The position numbers and the translations under genes are program-made. A stretch of 64,000 nt of DNA, taken from assembly GCA_028641055.1 (NCBI GenBank), contig CM054057.1, positions 329,932,482 through 329,996,481 of the forward strand, in the 5' to 3' direction. The notes beneath the pieces were generated by a model that had not been told where the DNA came from, did no database searches, and saw nothing but the letters and a program-made list of their open reading frames with translations. Shown one piece after another: positions 37,001 through 48,131 of this stretch (its first letter is position 1; the number at the start of each line of letters is the position of its first letter). The DNA comes from Alopecurus myosuroides (Eukaryota > Streptophyta > Magnoliopsida > Poales > Poaceae).

Positions 37001-38497
37001 TTAATCAATCAATCATGCTAATGTTACTATTAATAATAAATTTGATGATAAGGCACCGGCAGGAGGCCCATGAGAGGTTTTGGAGCCTGCTAGTGTCGAC
37101 CCTAATAGGAAAAGGGTCTTGTCTACTGATCCATGATGAGCGCACTACCCGCATTTGGGAAGCGAGTATGGGCGCCCCCCTCAACTTGACCTGATTCGCA
37201 TCTCGTCCAAATCGCCTCATTTAGTTCGTGTTTTCCATTTGCCGCATGCATGTTTTTGCGAGCCCAGCGCAGGGTGGAACTTTTGTAGTCGGCATATAGG
37301 GGGACACGGTCTTAGAGTGCTATGATGGTCCATTTTCTTCTGGGCTTGATTAGCCGTGCGCCCAAGGTGCTTTGGGCTTGATGCGAAGAATGGTTGGTTG
37401 TGTTGAGTGCCCCGCTTGGTGGGGTGATCTCCCATCTGGCGGGCCATTCATGAGTGTACGGCCAAATTGGTGCAACCCTGCAGGGATAATCTTCTCGAGA
37501 AGCCGTGTTTTCCGCGGTTATGGATTACTTGGTGAAAGTACTGGCTAACAAGTACTCAGGACAACTTAAACATAATGATCAAACATGTTACACCCCATGA
37601 TTAATAACTTGACTAGTAATAGGCTCATTGACACAATAATTTGAACCATCACTATTACAACTGTGTGAGTTATCCTCGGATTGCTTCTTTGGATAAGGGG
37701 CGAGATCCAGGATGGGTTTGTTTGAAGTTATCTTTCAGTTGGTTACAATCCTCGATCTTATCTCCTTTCTATTAGCCTGAAGTGGTAGAATCTCTGTAGT
37801 TGGTTAGCGCATCCAGTTGCAGCATCTCTTATATCCCCTCTCTTCCGTTGAACCCAAGGCATCTGTGCTTGGTGTTGACGGGTTACACTTTGGTGAACTG
37901 TGAGTCTTGCTTGCCAGTACGTTTATGTACTGACCCCTTTGGGGCTGTGGTTTACGCAGACGACGTTTCCGAGGATCTACATGGTGGCTACTACGTGGAG
38001 TATGACGAGACTGCTGACGAGTAGATAGCGGACCCGGGCAGGATCCGAGACTTCGTGGATGGGCTCCGTCTGTTTGTTTCCGGCCTCTTAGGCCTATTTG
38101 GTTCTTGTCTGTACTCAGACATGTTGAATGCTTCCGCTGTATTGTAATGATGTATTGTTGGGGCATGTGCCCTCTGAATGATTGTATTTGCTATCTCTGC
38201 TCTAATGAGAGCCATTTGCAACTTATTTCGATCTTTTGTGTCGTAGAGATCTGTTGTGATATCACTTGTTAAACGCCGTTGACGTACCATGTGTGTATGG
38301 TTTGAAGTACGTCGACGGAAGTGCCTTTGATCTCTAGTGGATAGTTTACATCGACGATGGAATAGCAGAGCTTGTGTTGTCGCGCATAAGCGCAGGCCTA
38401 CCAGGAAGCTGGGACGTGGGAGCAGTTATGCCCCATAATCCAAGCATCTGCTATCCAGTTCGTACGGTGAGTATCCCCTAGAAATCAGGGTGCGACA
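34070..38497 (+). repeat. B 3' LTR
   Basis: 4428 bp. It matches the 5' LTR except for the block 35926-36437 and about twenty scattered differences seen by eye. Confidence 0.96.
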
Positions 38498-38502
38498 TAA
38501 AG
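38498..38502. repeat. Target-site duplication of B, right copy
   Basis: TAAAG, matching 28587-28591. Confidence 0.95.
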
Positions 38503-40111
38503 AAATCTATTGAACCTAATGAGCAAATAACTATAGAACCTACAGTAGCAATAGTAAAAGACCTTGTGTCTAGAAATGTAGAGGATTTACACATTGTATT
38601 TTGTGAGGATGCTTCTAATATTTTTTCACATCCAAATAGACCTAAGAAAACTAGTGTTCCTATGCTTTCTGTTAGGATTGGTGATCATTGCTATTATGGT
38701 TTGTGTGATATTGGTGCAAGTTTTAGTGATATTCCTTATGAGATTTCTAAAGAAATTATGCATGAAATTGGTTCTTGAGAACTTGAAGATGTTGATGTGG
38801 CTATTCAGCTTGCTAATAGAGAAACTATCTTGCCGGTTGGTATTGTTAGACATGTGGAAGTGTTATGTGGTAAAACTAAATATCATGCTGATTTTCTAGT
38901 AGTGGGTACGACTGCTAGTAAAACTTGTCCTATCATTTTTGGTAGACCTTTCTTGAACACTTGTGGTGCTGTTATAGATTGTAAGAAGGAGAAAATATTG
39001 ACTAAATTTGATGGAAAGTCTTATGAGTTTAATTTCTACAAATTTGCTAGAGCTCCTTATGAATCTGAATTGCCTAATGAGAATTTTAGAGTTGAACAAC
39101 TTGCCTCTATTGCTCTTGCTCCTAACAATTCTTTGCAGCAATATATGGAGGACCATGAAAGTGAGGTCTTTATGGAAGAGAGAAATGAGATTGACGATAT
39201 TCTTCTTCGTCAACCGGTGATACTGAAACATAATTTACCCATGGAAGACTTGGGTTCCACATTACCACCCAAGGAGGATCCTATTTTTGATTTAAAACCT
39301 TTACCTGATGATCTTAAATATGCTTATATTGATGATAAGAAAACATATCACATTATTATTAGTTCTAAACTTTCAGGTGAAGAAGAGGAAAGGTTATTAG
39401 GAATATTGAATAAACACCGTGGAGCTATTGGATACACTCTTGATTATTTGAAGGGGATTTCTCCTACTATATGTCAGCATGTTATTAATATTGAACATGA
39501 TGCAAAGCCAGTAGTTGAACATCAACGCCGTTTAATTCCTAAGATGAAGGAAGTGGTAAGAAATGAGGTATTCAAACTCCTTGATGTTGGTATTATTTTT
39601 GCCGTTGCTGATAGTAGATGGGTAAGCCATGTGCATTGTGTCCCTAAGAAGGGAGGAATGATTGTTGTGCCTAATGAAAATAATGAGCTTATTCCTCAAA
39701 GAGTAGTAGTTGGTTATAGAATGTGCATTTATTTTAGGAAAGTTAACAAGGTTACTAAGAAACATCATTATCCTTTGCCCTTTATTGATCAAATGCTAGA
39801 GAGCTTGTCTAAGAAAACTCATTTTTTCTTTCTTGATGGTTATTCTGGGTTTTCCCAAATTGCTGTTAGGGCACAAGATGAAGAGAAAACAACTTTTACT
39901 TGTCCTTATGGTACTTATTCTTATAGACGTATGCCTTTTGGTTTGTGCAATGCTCCTGCTACGTTTCAAAGATGCATGTCTGCCATTTTTCTTGGTTTTT
40001 GTGAAGAAATTGTGGAAGTATTCATGGACAATTTCTCCGTCTATGGAATTTCTTTTGATAACTGCTTGCACAACCTTGATAAAGTTTTGCAAAGATGTGG
40101 GGGAAACTAAT
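38503..40111 (+). pseudogene. pol: A protease and reverse transcriptase, inactive
   Basis: The frame continues from gag. The protease has LCDIGAS as the catalytic block. A TGA stop at 38776-38778 follows, and then an open stretch to 40110. RT blocks are clear: the NPKMKEVV-like entry region, VPKKGGM, a fingers/palm region ending FGLCNAPATFQRCM, and the catalytic box, which reads FMDN (40021-40032) instead of FMDD. The second aspartate codon is AAT, a G-to-A change. A run of five G near 40098-40104 shifts the frame. Residue patterns are of the Athila lineage. The RT would be inactive even if read. Confidence 0.9.
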
Positions 40112-40620
40112 ATTGTTCTTAGTTGGGAGAAATGTCACTTTATGGTGAATGAAGGAATTGTTCTTGGACATAAAATTTCAGAAAGAGGTATTGAAGTTGA
40201 CAGAGCTACAGTGGAAGCAATAGAAAAAATGCCCTGTCCTAGGGATGTTAAAGGTATTCGTAGTGTTCTTGGTCATGCTAGTTTTTATAGGAGATTTATT
40301 AAAGATTTCTCTAAAATATCAAAGCCTCTTACTAATCTTCTTCAAAAAAGACGTACCTTTTGTTTTGATGATGATTGTAAGGAAGCTTTTGATACTTTAA
40401 AGAAGGCTTTAACTATTGCTCCTATTTTTCAACCTCCTGACTAGAATTTGCCTTTTGAAATTATGTGTGATTCTAGTGATTTTGCTGTAGGTGTTGTTCT
40501 TGGAAAGCGAGTAGATAAGAAATTGAATGTTATTCATTATGCTGGTAAGACTCTTGATGTTTCTCAAAAGAATTATGCTACAACTGAAAAATAGTTCTTA
40601 GCGGTAGTTTTTGCTTGTGA
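40112..40620 (+). pseudogene. pol: A RT connection and RNase H N-terminal part
   Basis: After the frameshift the reading gives the thumb/connection region (WEKCHFMVNEGIVLGH, FYRRFIKDFSK) and the start of RNase H (IMCDSSDFAVGVVLG). Stops TAG at 40442-40444 and 40592-40594 interrupt it. C then inserts, and RNase H resumes at 53695. Confidence 0.87.
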
Positions 40621-40625
40621 TAAGT
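40621..40625. repeat. Target-site duplication of C, left copy
   Basis: TAAGT, repeated at 53690-53694. Confidence 0.95.
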
Positions 40626-41094
40626 TGTCGCACCCAGACTTCTAGAGGATACACACAGCCCGCCAAACAGTAGATAATTGGCTTACGGGGCCTACCTGCA
40701 CCCGCATCTCAATATGAGTAGGCCAACACGTAAAGGTGTGACAACCATCCTCTACTATTCATTGTCTGTGAAACCATCCAATAGGAATCCGAATACTTCC
40801 ATTGACGTACTTCATAACATACACACATGGTACGTCAACGGCATTTGAACAAGTGATATCACAACATATCTCTAAGACACAAAGAAATAGAAATAAGTGG
40901 CAAAAGCTCTCACTAGAGCAGAGATAGCAAATACAGTCATGCAGAGGACACATGTCCCAACAACTCATCATTACATCACAGCGGAAGCAAACAAAGTGTC
41001 TGAGTACAGACAAGATCCAAATAGGCCTAAGAGGCCGGAAACGAAAAGAACGGAGCCCATCCACGAAGTCTCGGATCCTGCCCGGGTCCGCTAT

Positions 41095-41201
41095 CTACTC
41101 GTCAGCAGCCTCGTCATCTTCCACGTAGTAGCCACCATGGGGATCCTCGGAAACGTAGTCTGCAGAACCAGCAGCCCCAAAGGGGTCAGTACGGACGAGT
41201 A
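41095..41201 (-). other. C in-LTR terminal exon (3' LTR)
   Basis: The acceptor-like CTTGCCAG is followed by 107 bases, 2 plus 35 codons including TAG. The reading includes TDPFGAAGSADYVSED and HGGYYVE and ends DEAADE. The phase fits the GC-donor exon at 42458-42381. The 5' LTR copy is at 50284-50178. Confidence 0.5.
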
Positions 41202-41592
41202 CTGGCAAGCAAGACGCACAAGATACCAAAGTGTACCCGACAACACCAAGTACAGATGCTTTGGGTTCAACGGAAGATAGGTGATACAAAGGTGCGGCAG
41301 CGGGCTGCACTAACCAACTACAGAGACACGCTACAACATCCGGCTAAAAGAAAGGGATAAGATAGCGCATCGGAGCCAACTACCACTAACCTCAAACAAA
41401 CCCATCCTGGATCTCGCCCCTTATCCAAAGAAGCAATCCGAGGATAACCCACACAGTTGGATTAATGAAGGTTCAGGTTATTGTGACAATATGCCTATTA
41501 CTAGTCAAATCATTATTAATTAGGTGTAAGTTGTCTGAGTACTTGTTAGCCAGCACTTTCACCAAGTCGTCACATAACCGCGGACAACACGG

Positions 41593-41620
41593 CTTCTCGA
41601 GAAGATTCATCCCTGCAGGG
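41593..41620 (-). other. C double palindrome (3' LTR)
   Basis: CTTCTCGAGAAG (41593-41604) and CCCTGCAGGG (41611-41620) are perfect. In the 5' LTR the second is perfect (50694-50703) and the first has one central change (50676-50687). Confidence 0.9.
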
Positions 41621-42380
41621 TGTGCTCCAGTACCCGTACACACTCGAGCCACCAACTAAAACTCAGGTGGACTCGACACGACCCGAACCATATCTACAAC
41701 CTGTCCTAGGAGCCACGGAGCTATAAGGTCCCAGCCACGCAGCCGAATACTCAGGGCAAGTGTGCAAAACTCTCACAGGACGCAACACCCCGGCAATACA
41801 GGCCTCGCCCTATATGTGTGCATCATCAACATCATCAGTATCAACCATGGGAGCGACCCATTCATGCGTATGAGCCAAATGGAACACCCGAACTAAGTGT
41901 GTCTCTTCGGACAAACTGCGGATCAGGTCAAAGTCGAGGGGGGTTCCATACGACCACCCGGATGCGGTGAGCACGCTCATCATGGATCAGAGGACAAGAC
42001 CCTTTTCCTAATTAGGGTCGACACTAGGAGGCTTCAAAACCCTAACCCGGGCATCCTGCCGGTGCCTTATCATCAAATTATTATTAACCCAAACATTAAC
42101 ATGATATTGATTATAACAAGCCCATCTATCAAACTAAACAGGTGATAAGATAAATAACAACAAGACTCGAGCACAAACAAACCTAAGCATGATACTACGA
42201 CACAGGCTAGCAAACAACAAGGTTGTAGGTGTGGGGGTGAGGCTATATTCATGGCTGCAGGATGACATGTGATAGGATCGGAACACAAGCAACGAATCAT
42301 AAGGCTAGCATATTAGACAACGGAAAGTATCAGTATCAAGTGTGGAACGGACACAATGGTTCATGTGAGTGAATACTTGC

Positions 42381-42458
42381 CTGCAAACTCAGTAGCCTGG
42401 TACTGGGCTAACTCCTCTGAAGTGGTATCGTAACCCTCGTCTGTCTCAACATCGTCGT
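42381..42458 (-). other. C in-LTR second exon (3' LTR)
   Basis: A pyrimidine-rich tract ending AATAG is followed by 78 open bases (2 plus 25 codons plus 1). These read DDVETDEGYDTTSEELAQYQ and are followed by the GC-type donor AG|GCAAGT (42380-42375). In the 5' LTR the copy (51541-51464) has a TAA within a small divergent patch. Confidence 0.5.
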
Positions 42459-43384
42459 CTATTCGAGAAGAAGCAAACAAACAACGGAGAGAGACGGACA
42501 ATCAATAACATGGCATAATGCACAAACATGGGATGATGCATGACATTTTAATGCAAGTAAGAGATCATGGACATGATCATCAAGTTAAATGAGTGTCCCA
42601 AATAAGTTTGCATTATTTGGAAACCTCTCATATTTATCTTAGTGGCCTATTATTAATTTTAATAAGACCAATACATCAATAGTATTCCCACATGCATGAA
42701 ATGATGCTTTTCTGTTATTAATTGAAGTTCTTTCCATTTTGGTATAGTTTCCATAATTTTTGGGTGAAGAAAATAATAAATAAGAATTAATTCTTATTGT
42801 TTTCATTTCTGCCATTTTTGGTAAACAATTTAAAAAGAGGTACTTTCAGTTACCAAAGCATGGGAAATACTTGAAAACATGTGGACAATGTTTCAATGAA
42901 CATTTTGAGATATTAAACATAATTTTTGGATCATTAATGAATTTATTATGCATTTTTCCATAAGCATTTTTATTCTTCCCCTTTTAGTAAACAGAAGGAA
43001 ACATGTTCAAATTTAATTCAATTGTGACCAAATAAAATACCACTGTGTAGAGTTTGTTAAGACAAATTTTTAGAGCTCAAGTTTTCTCAATTTGGGTGAA
43101 CAGAACTCAAGTTATGAATTTTGCAAGATTTCAGTTTTTATTCCATTTTCTGTATTTAATTATTTAGTGCAAAATTGTTAACAGAAACATATTGCAACTT
43201 TGACATTAACATAAAGTGCTCCTCACTGTGAGTTTGTAGAAATTTGAATCACCAAAATTGGAGCATGTATGAATTAGTTATTGATTTTACAATTAAACAT
43301 TTGAAACTGCAATTCTGTTTTTCTTGTTTCAGAACAAAAATTTCAGAAAAAAAAGTGGAAAAAAAAGGTGGGTTTTATTCCGCT

Positions 43385-43455
43385 GCGGGGAGGGATCGAA
43401 CTCGGGTCTCCAACGTGGGGTGCAGAGGCTCTAGCCAATAGGCTACTCGAACTTT
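43385..43455 (-). other. tRNA-like sequence in C 3' LTR
   Basis: On the minus strand, TAGCCTATTGG (43445-43435) resembles a pol III A box and GTTCGATCC (43401-43393) matches the B box, about 34 bases apart. A full cloverleaf with acceptor stem is not clear. A copy lies in the 5' LTR at about 52469-52540. Confidence 0.4.
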
Positions 43456-43642
43456 TCTGTCTACCAACCGATCTGCAGGTTTAAGGTGTGTATGTCGCGC
43501 GTTAACTGAACCAAAACGAAACAGATTCAGACTTGCACGTACTGAACTTTGCACGGGCATGGCCGGCGACGAACTGAACCATGCCTAGGGCGGCGACTCG
43601 GGCGCGCAAACGAGAGGGGAACGGGCGGGAATGGAAAGAGGA

Positions 43643-44051
43643 ACTCACCCTCGTCGCGTGGGTGCCCTCGGGGTGGCCGGAGGTGGTCGGAGGCGGCGGC
43701 GGCGAGCTCGGCGAGCGGCGGCCGGCCGCGGGGAAGACGACCACGGGCCGGTCGATTCCGGTCGTCCCGGCTCGATTTCTTCCGCGGAGATGGAGAGGAC
43801 GACGAGGCGGATGTCGGGCTGAGCTTAGATTCACTCCTAGGGCGGTCAATCAACGGCGACGAGCTCGCCCACCATGGCCATGGTTTCGGTTGGAGGGGAA
43901 ACGAGAGAGGGAGGCTAGGGCAGGAGATGGCGGCGGCTGGGAGAGGAGTGAGGAGGCTAGGGTTAGGGTTCCTCGGGGTCTTGTAGGGGCACGGGAGCAG
44001 GTGGAGCAGGGGGGGTCCATGGTGCGGTGGTTGTGGCGCTGCTTCCGTCAC
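43643..44051 (-). other. C in-LTR first exon, GC-rich, with GT donor (3' LTR)
   Basis: An open minus-strand frame, rich in Pro, Ser and Arg, runs through the GC-rich block to GAGG|GTGAGT (donor 43648-43643). The frame enters the second exon in phase. It has no in-frame ATG (the frame opens with GTG at 44051), and ATGs at about 44022 and 43876 head other, short frames. It may be mainly leader. The 5' LTR copy runs 53135-52730. Confidence 0.4.
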
Positions 44052-44604
44052 CTGTACGGAGGAAGGGGACGAGGAAGGTGGGCTGGGTTCGCTCGGGATG
44101 GTTTGGGCCAGCCCACCAGGCTGGCTTGGACAGGGGTTCTTCTTTTCTTTTCCCTGTTCTTTTTTTTTTTTGTAAAAGAGAAAAAGAGAGAGAAAGAAAA
44201 GACAGGTTTTGGGGTACTTATTTTAGGTGATCAAATTTTTATTAAGTGCACAAGACCAACAGCCCATGTGTACCATATTTTGGTTTTCAAAATTATTTAA
44301 TTTTTTGAGCAAGTTGGCATTTAAATTGGTTTTTGGCAATTTTGAATTTAATAAAAGGAATTGTTTTAAACCACTTATATATATATATAAAATGATTCCA
44401 ACTCCAATATTAAACCCATAATTGAAAGTGTTTTGTTGGTGTTGTTTATTTGAAAATTGGAACAGACCAAGTATGAGCAATTGTTTGAATTTGAAAACTT
44501 GCATTTGGAAACTTAACACATGCAATGCTTATGATGCATGATACAAATTAAATTTAACAAGAAGCAAAGCAATTGGGGATTGTTTTCATACTTGGTATGT
44601 TACA

Positions 44605-44620
44605 AAACGCCCCCCCTTGA
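44605..44620 (-). other. C polypurine tract
   Basis: The minus strand reads TCAAGGGGGGGCGTTT before the 3' LTR, the same tract as in B. Confidence 0.85.
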
Positions 44621-44641
44621 AGGAATCGCGCCCCGAGATTC

Positions 44642-47600
44642 CTACTGAGAAGAGAAAAGGTCCGGATACTTCTTGCGAAGATCCTCTTCGGTCTCCCACG
44701 TTGCCTCTTTATCGGAATGATGAGACCACTGCACTTTTAAGAACTTGGTGCTCTTGTTGCGAGTTTTGCGCTCGGTCTCATCGAGAATGCGAATAGGGTG
44801 CTCTTCATAAGAGAGGTCTTCTTGCAGTTCAATGGAATCATGATCAACTGCACGACCTGGATCTTTGAAGCACTTCTTGAGCTGTGACACGTGAAAGACA
44901 TCGTGCACCTTGGATAGCTTTTCTGGAAGTTCAAGACGATAGGCATTTTCTGCACGCCTTGAGAGAATGTTGAAGGGACCAATATATCTTGGTGCAAGCT
45001 TTCCCTTGACACCAAAACGATGAGTGCCTGTGAGAGGAGTGACACGGAGATATGCTTTGTCTCCAGCTGCATAGATCATGTCCCTATGTTTGCTGTCATA
45101 GTAGCTTTTCTGACGAGACTGAGCAATCTTCAGATTGTCACGAATGATGCGAACTTTCTCTTCGGCCTCCTTAACAATGTCAGGGCCTAAGAGTGAACGT
45201 TCACCAGCTCCAGACCAATTGATTGGACTCCTGCATCTGCGGCCATAGAGAGCCTCGAATGGTGCCATGCCTAGACTTGCCTGAAAGCTGTTGTTGTAGG
45301 AGAATTCAGCATATGGAAGACATTCCTCCCATTTCATGCCAAAAGAGAGACCACATGCTCTGAGCATATCCTCGAGAATCTGATTGACTCTTTCGACTTG
45401 CCCTTGAGACTGAGGATGATAGGCTGTGCTGAACAGAAGCTTGGTGCCCAAAGCTTCTTGAAAGCTTTTCCAGAAATGAGAAGTGAAGATGCTTCCACGG
45501 TCTGAGCTTATTTCCAATGGAATACCATGAAGAGGAACAATCTTTGTTGTATAGAGATCTGCCAATTGACTAGCTGAGATTGTTTCTTTAACAGGGAAGA
45601 AATGAGCGACTTTAGTGAGTCGATCAATGACAACGAAGATTGCATCGTTGCCCCTCTTGGACTTTGGAAAACCACTGACGAAGTCCATTTCAATCATGTC
45701 CCACTTCCATTCAGGAATTTTTAGAGGTTGGAGAAGACCCGCTGATTTCTGATGAACTGCTTTGACACGTTGACAAACATCGCATTCAGATACATATTTA
45801 GCAATTTCACGCTTCATGCCAGACCACCAATACATTGTTTTGAGATCCTGGTACATCTTTGTACTTCCAGGGTGTATGGAAAGAGGAGTATCATGAGCCT
45901 CCTTGAGAATCACATCTTTCAGGCTTTGGATTTCGGGAACTGCAATGCGTCCTTGGAAAAACACTGTTCCCTTGTCATTAATTGAGAAGCACTCATACTT
46001 CACATTGCCTGCTTTGATGTTCTTTTCGATCTTCTTGATCTCAGCATCACGAAGTTGCTCAGAACGAATCTTGTCCTCAAGCGTTGGACTGGCTGTCAAG
46101 TTTGCAAGATACCCTTGAGGAACAAGCCCAAGATTCAGCTTTTGGAATTCTTCGTGAAGAGGAGGTTGGCTTTCCATGATCATGAGATTGTTGCAATAGG
46201 ACTTGCGACTGAGAGCGTCGGACATTACATTAGCCTTGACTGGAGTGTCGGAAATGGTGAGATCGAAGTCTTTGATCTTCTCAATCCATCTCCTTTTTCT
46301 AAGTTTCAGATCTGGCTGACTGAAGATGTACTTTAGACTGTTGTGGTCAGAAAAGATCTCAGTGCGATTACCCAACAAGTATTGTCTCCATTTCTTGAGG
46401 GCAAAGACAACTGCTGCAAGCTCAAGGTCATGAATAGGATAGTTGAGCTCATGTGTGTTCAACTGGCGAGAAGCATAAGCCACAACTTGACGTTCTGCAT
46501 GAGAAACTGCACCTAGACCTTGGAGAGAAACATCACAGAATATTTGGAAAGGTTTGGAAGGATCTGGGCCAACTAGAACTGGTGTAGAAGTGAGTTTAGT
46601 CTTCAGGAGATTGAAGCTTTCATCACATTGTGGAGACCAGACGAACTTCTTGTCCTTCTTTGTGAGGTCAGTGAGAGGTTTGGCAATCTTGGAGAAGTTT
46701 TGGAAAAAGCGACGGCAATAGCTAGCCAAACCAAGAAAGCTTCTGACTTGCTTCACCGTCTTTGGAGGTTTCCAATCTACAATTGCTTTAACCTTTTCTG
46801 GATCAATGGATATGCCCTTGGCAGAGATGACATGACCAAGATAAACGACTTCGGAAATCCAGAACTCACATTTGGAAAACTTGGCATAGAGGCGATGCTC
46901 GCGAAGCTTCATGAGAGTGAGACGAAGATGTTCTTCATGCTCTTTCTCGGATTTGGAGTAGACAAGAATATCATCAAGATATACCACAACGAACTTGTCG
47001 AGGTATTCATGGAAGACATAATTCATGAGTCGAGAGAAGGTCGCCGGTGCATTGGTGAGACCAAAGGACATGACGGTGTATTCATAGCGACCGAAGCGAG
47101 TGATAAAGGCTGTCTTTGGAATATCCTCTTTTCTGATCTTTATTTGATGGTAACCCATTCTCAAGTCCAACTTGGAGAATATAGAGGCTCCAGCAAGTTG
47201 ATCAAAGAGATCATCGATGTGAGGAATTGGATACTTATTTTTGATGCTTTTATCGTTAAGAGGACGATAGTCAACAACGAGTCTCTTTGTTTGATCCTTC
47301 TTTGCCACAAAGAGAGTTGGGCATCCCCAAGCCGAGGAACTAGGTTGAATGTAACCTTTTTTCATGTACATATCGATTTGCTCCTTTAACAATTTCAGTT
47401 CAGGAGGAGCTATCTTGTATGGATACTTGGAGATTGGAGCAGTGCCTGGTTCAAGTTCGATGACGAACTCAACAGCTCTGTCAGGACGCATTCCTGGCAA
47501 TTCTTCTGGAAAGACATCGGGGAAGTCACAAACCACCGGAACAGTTTCAATAGATGGTAGAGGATTTGCATTGAGAGTGTAGAGTTGAACAACTGGATTT

Positions 47601-47908
47601 TCAGCATGGAAGTAGACTATCTGGCCAGAAGGGTGTGTGATTTTGACAGACTTAGCAGGACAATCAATGACTGCTTTGTTGGCTACCAGCCAATCCATCC
47701 CAAGAATGACATCAATATCTGAAGAGTGGAGAGCTATCAGAGATGCCTGGAATGGAAGGTTTCCAATTGTGATCTCGATGTTCTGGCAAACTTTATTGCT
47801 TTGCCAGCTAGATCCCGGTGATTTCACTAGGAGAGGGATAGACAACTGTTCGAAGTTGATTTTACTGGTGTTTGCAAAGTTTTTGAGAGATGAAGGAGTG
47901 TGAAGCAC
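44642..47908 (-). CDS. pol: C pol polyprotein (protease end, RT, RNase H, integrase, chromodomain)
   Basis: 1088 codons without a stop. The first residues are the end of protease (ILGMDWLV at about 68-75). RT covers about 195-360, with the catalytic YLDD at 310-313. RNase H covers about 450-570, with acidic residues D459, E496 and D521. Integrase has the zinc site H672/H679 with C709 and C712, and the DD35E triad D742, D803 and E839. [10 protein letters not shown] (about 1002-1011) precedes a chromodomain at about 1034-1085 ([17 protein letters not shown]). The enzyme copies the RNA and inserts the DNA, and chromodomains steer integration to heterochromatin. The ATG at 47908 lies inside protease; the natural frame starts upstream, shifted by one base. 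Confidence 0.93.
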   Translation of the reverse strand: MLHTPSSLKNFANTSKINFEQLSIPLLVKSPGSSWQSNKVCQNIEITIGNLPFQASLIALHSSDIDVILGMDWLVANKAVIDCPAKSVKITHPSGQIVYFHAENPVVQLYTLNANPLPSIETVPVVCDFPDVFPEELPGMRPDRAVEFVIELEPGTAPISKYPYKIAPPELKLLKEQIDMYMKKGYIQPSSSAWGCPTLFVAKKDQTKRLVVDYRPLNDKSIKNKYPIPHIDDLFDQLAGASIFSKLDLRMGYHQIKIRKEDIPKTAFITRFGRYEYTVMSFGLTNAPATFSRLMNYVFHEYLDKFVVVYLDDILVYSKSEKEHEEHLRLTLMKLREHRLYAKFSKCEFWISEVVYLGHVISAKGISIDPEKVKAIVDWKPPKTVKQVRSFLGLASYCRRFFQNFSKIAKPLTDLTKKDKKFVWSPQCDESFNLLKTKLTSTPVLVGPDPSKPFQIFCDVSLQGLGAVSHAERQVVAYASRQLNTHELNYPIHDLELAAVVFALKKWRQYLLGNRTEIFSDHNSLKYIFSQPDLKLRKRRWIEKIKDFDLTISDTPVKANVMSDALSRKSYCNNLMIMESQPPLHEEFQKLNLGLVPQGYLANLTASPTLEDKIRSEQLRDAEIKKIEKNIKAGNVKYECFSINDKGTVFFQGRIAVPEIQSLKDVILKEAHDTPLSIHPGSTKMYQDLKTMYWWSGMKREIAKYVSECDVCQRVKAVHQKSAGLLQPLKIPEWKWDMIEMDFVSGFPKSKRGNDAIFVVIDRLTKVAHFFPVKETISASQLADLYTTKIVPLHGIPLEISSDRGSIFTSHFWKSFQEALGTKLLFSTAYHPQSQGQVERVNQILEDMLRACGLSFGMKWEECLPYAEFSYNNSFQASLGMAPFEALYGRRCRSPINWSGAGERSLLGPDIVKEAEEKVRIIRDNLKIAQSRQKSYYDSKHRDMIYAAGDKAYLRVTPLTGTHRFGVKGKLAPRYIGPFNILSRRAENAYRLELPEKLSKVHDVFHVSQLKKCFKDPGRAVDHDSIELQEDLSYEEHPIRILDETERKTRNKSTKFLKVQWSHHSDKEATWETEEDLRKKYPDLFSSQ

Positions 47909-48131
47909 CAGAATCGAACAAGACTATAGCACGAAACGAGTTCACAAGAAGTGTGCCCATTACAACCTCTGGAGATTCTTCTGCTCTCTGGGCCTTGACA
48001 TGGTTCACCCTCACAGTTCTCAAGACAGACTTGTTCCTGTTGCGGGGCCTAGGCGAAGAAGTGTGTACCATCACATGATTGACATTAGAGATAGGTAGTG
48101 ATGGTAGCTTGTTCTACGGGCACTTGTAGGA
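47862..48131 (-). pseudogene. C gag-protease junction and protease active site
   Basis: This frame carries [12 protein letters not shown], the retropepsin active-site block, and ends at a stop shortly afterwards. The pol frame overlaps it, so one base was gained or lost between about 47880 and 47905. A further TAG at about 48116-48114 lies upstream. The protease would mature Gag and Pol. This copy cannot join it to pol without frame slippage. Confidence 0.85.

Larger units (their letters stand above)
28592..38497 (+). mobile_element. B: short-core non-autonomous chromovirus-like element
   Basis: LTRs of 4432 and 4428 bp flank only 1046 bp of interior. TSD TAAAG is at 28587-28591 and 38498-38502. 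The LTR starts TGTAACATCCC and ends GGTGCGACA, like C. The initiator-tRNA-Met primer site and a G-rich purine tract are intact, but gag and nearly all of pol are deleted. Apart from one 0.5-kb block, the LTRs are almost identical, so insertion was recent. Movement must have used proteins of another element, most simply one like C. Confidence 0.96.
40626..44604 (-). repeat. C 3' LTR
   Basis: 3979 bp. On the minus strand it starts TGTAACATACC and ends GGGTGCGACA. It includes a GC-rich block (about 43380-44120) and an AT microsatellite near 44377-44388 that is replaced by an A run in the other LTR. Confidence 0.96.

Noticed and set aside
28592..38497. Two 4.4-kb direct repeats read as a segmental duplication or assembly duplication
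   Set aside because: Termini TG...CA, primer site, purine tract and TSD TAAAG show they are LTRs of one element.
43502..44300. GC-rich ORFs of 60-240 codons on both strands in the C LTR (and 52611-53391)
   Set aside because: They overlap in all frames, are Pro/Arg/Gly-rich from base composition, and are duplicated only because they lie in LTRs. Only the minus-strand frame running into the GTGAGT donor is kept as a possible exon.
46628..47389. 253-codon plus-strand ORF
   Set aside because: It is the antisense shadow of the RT region of C pol.
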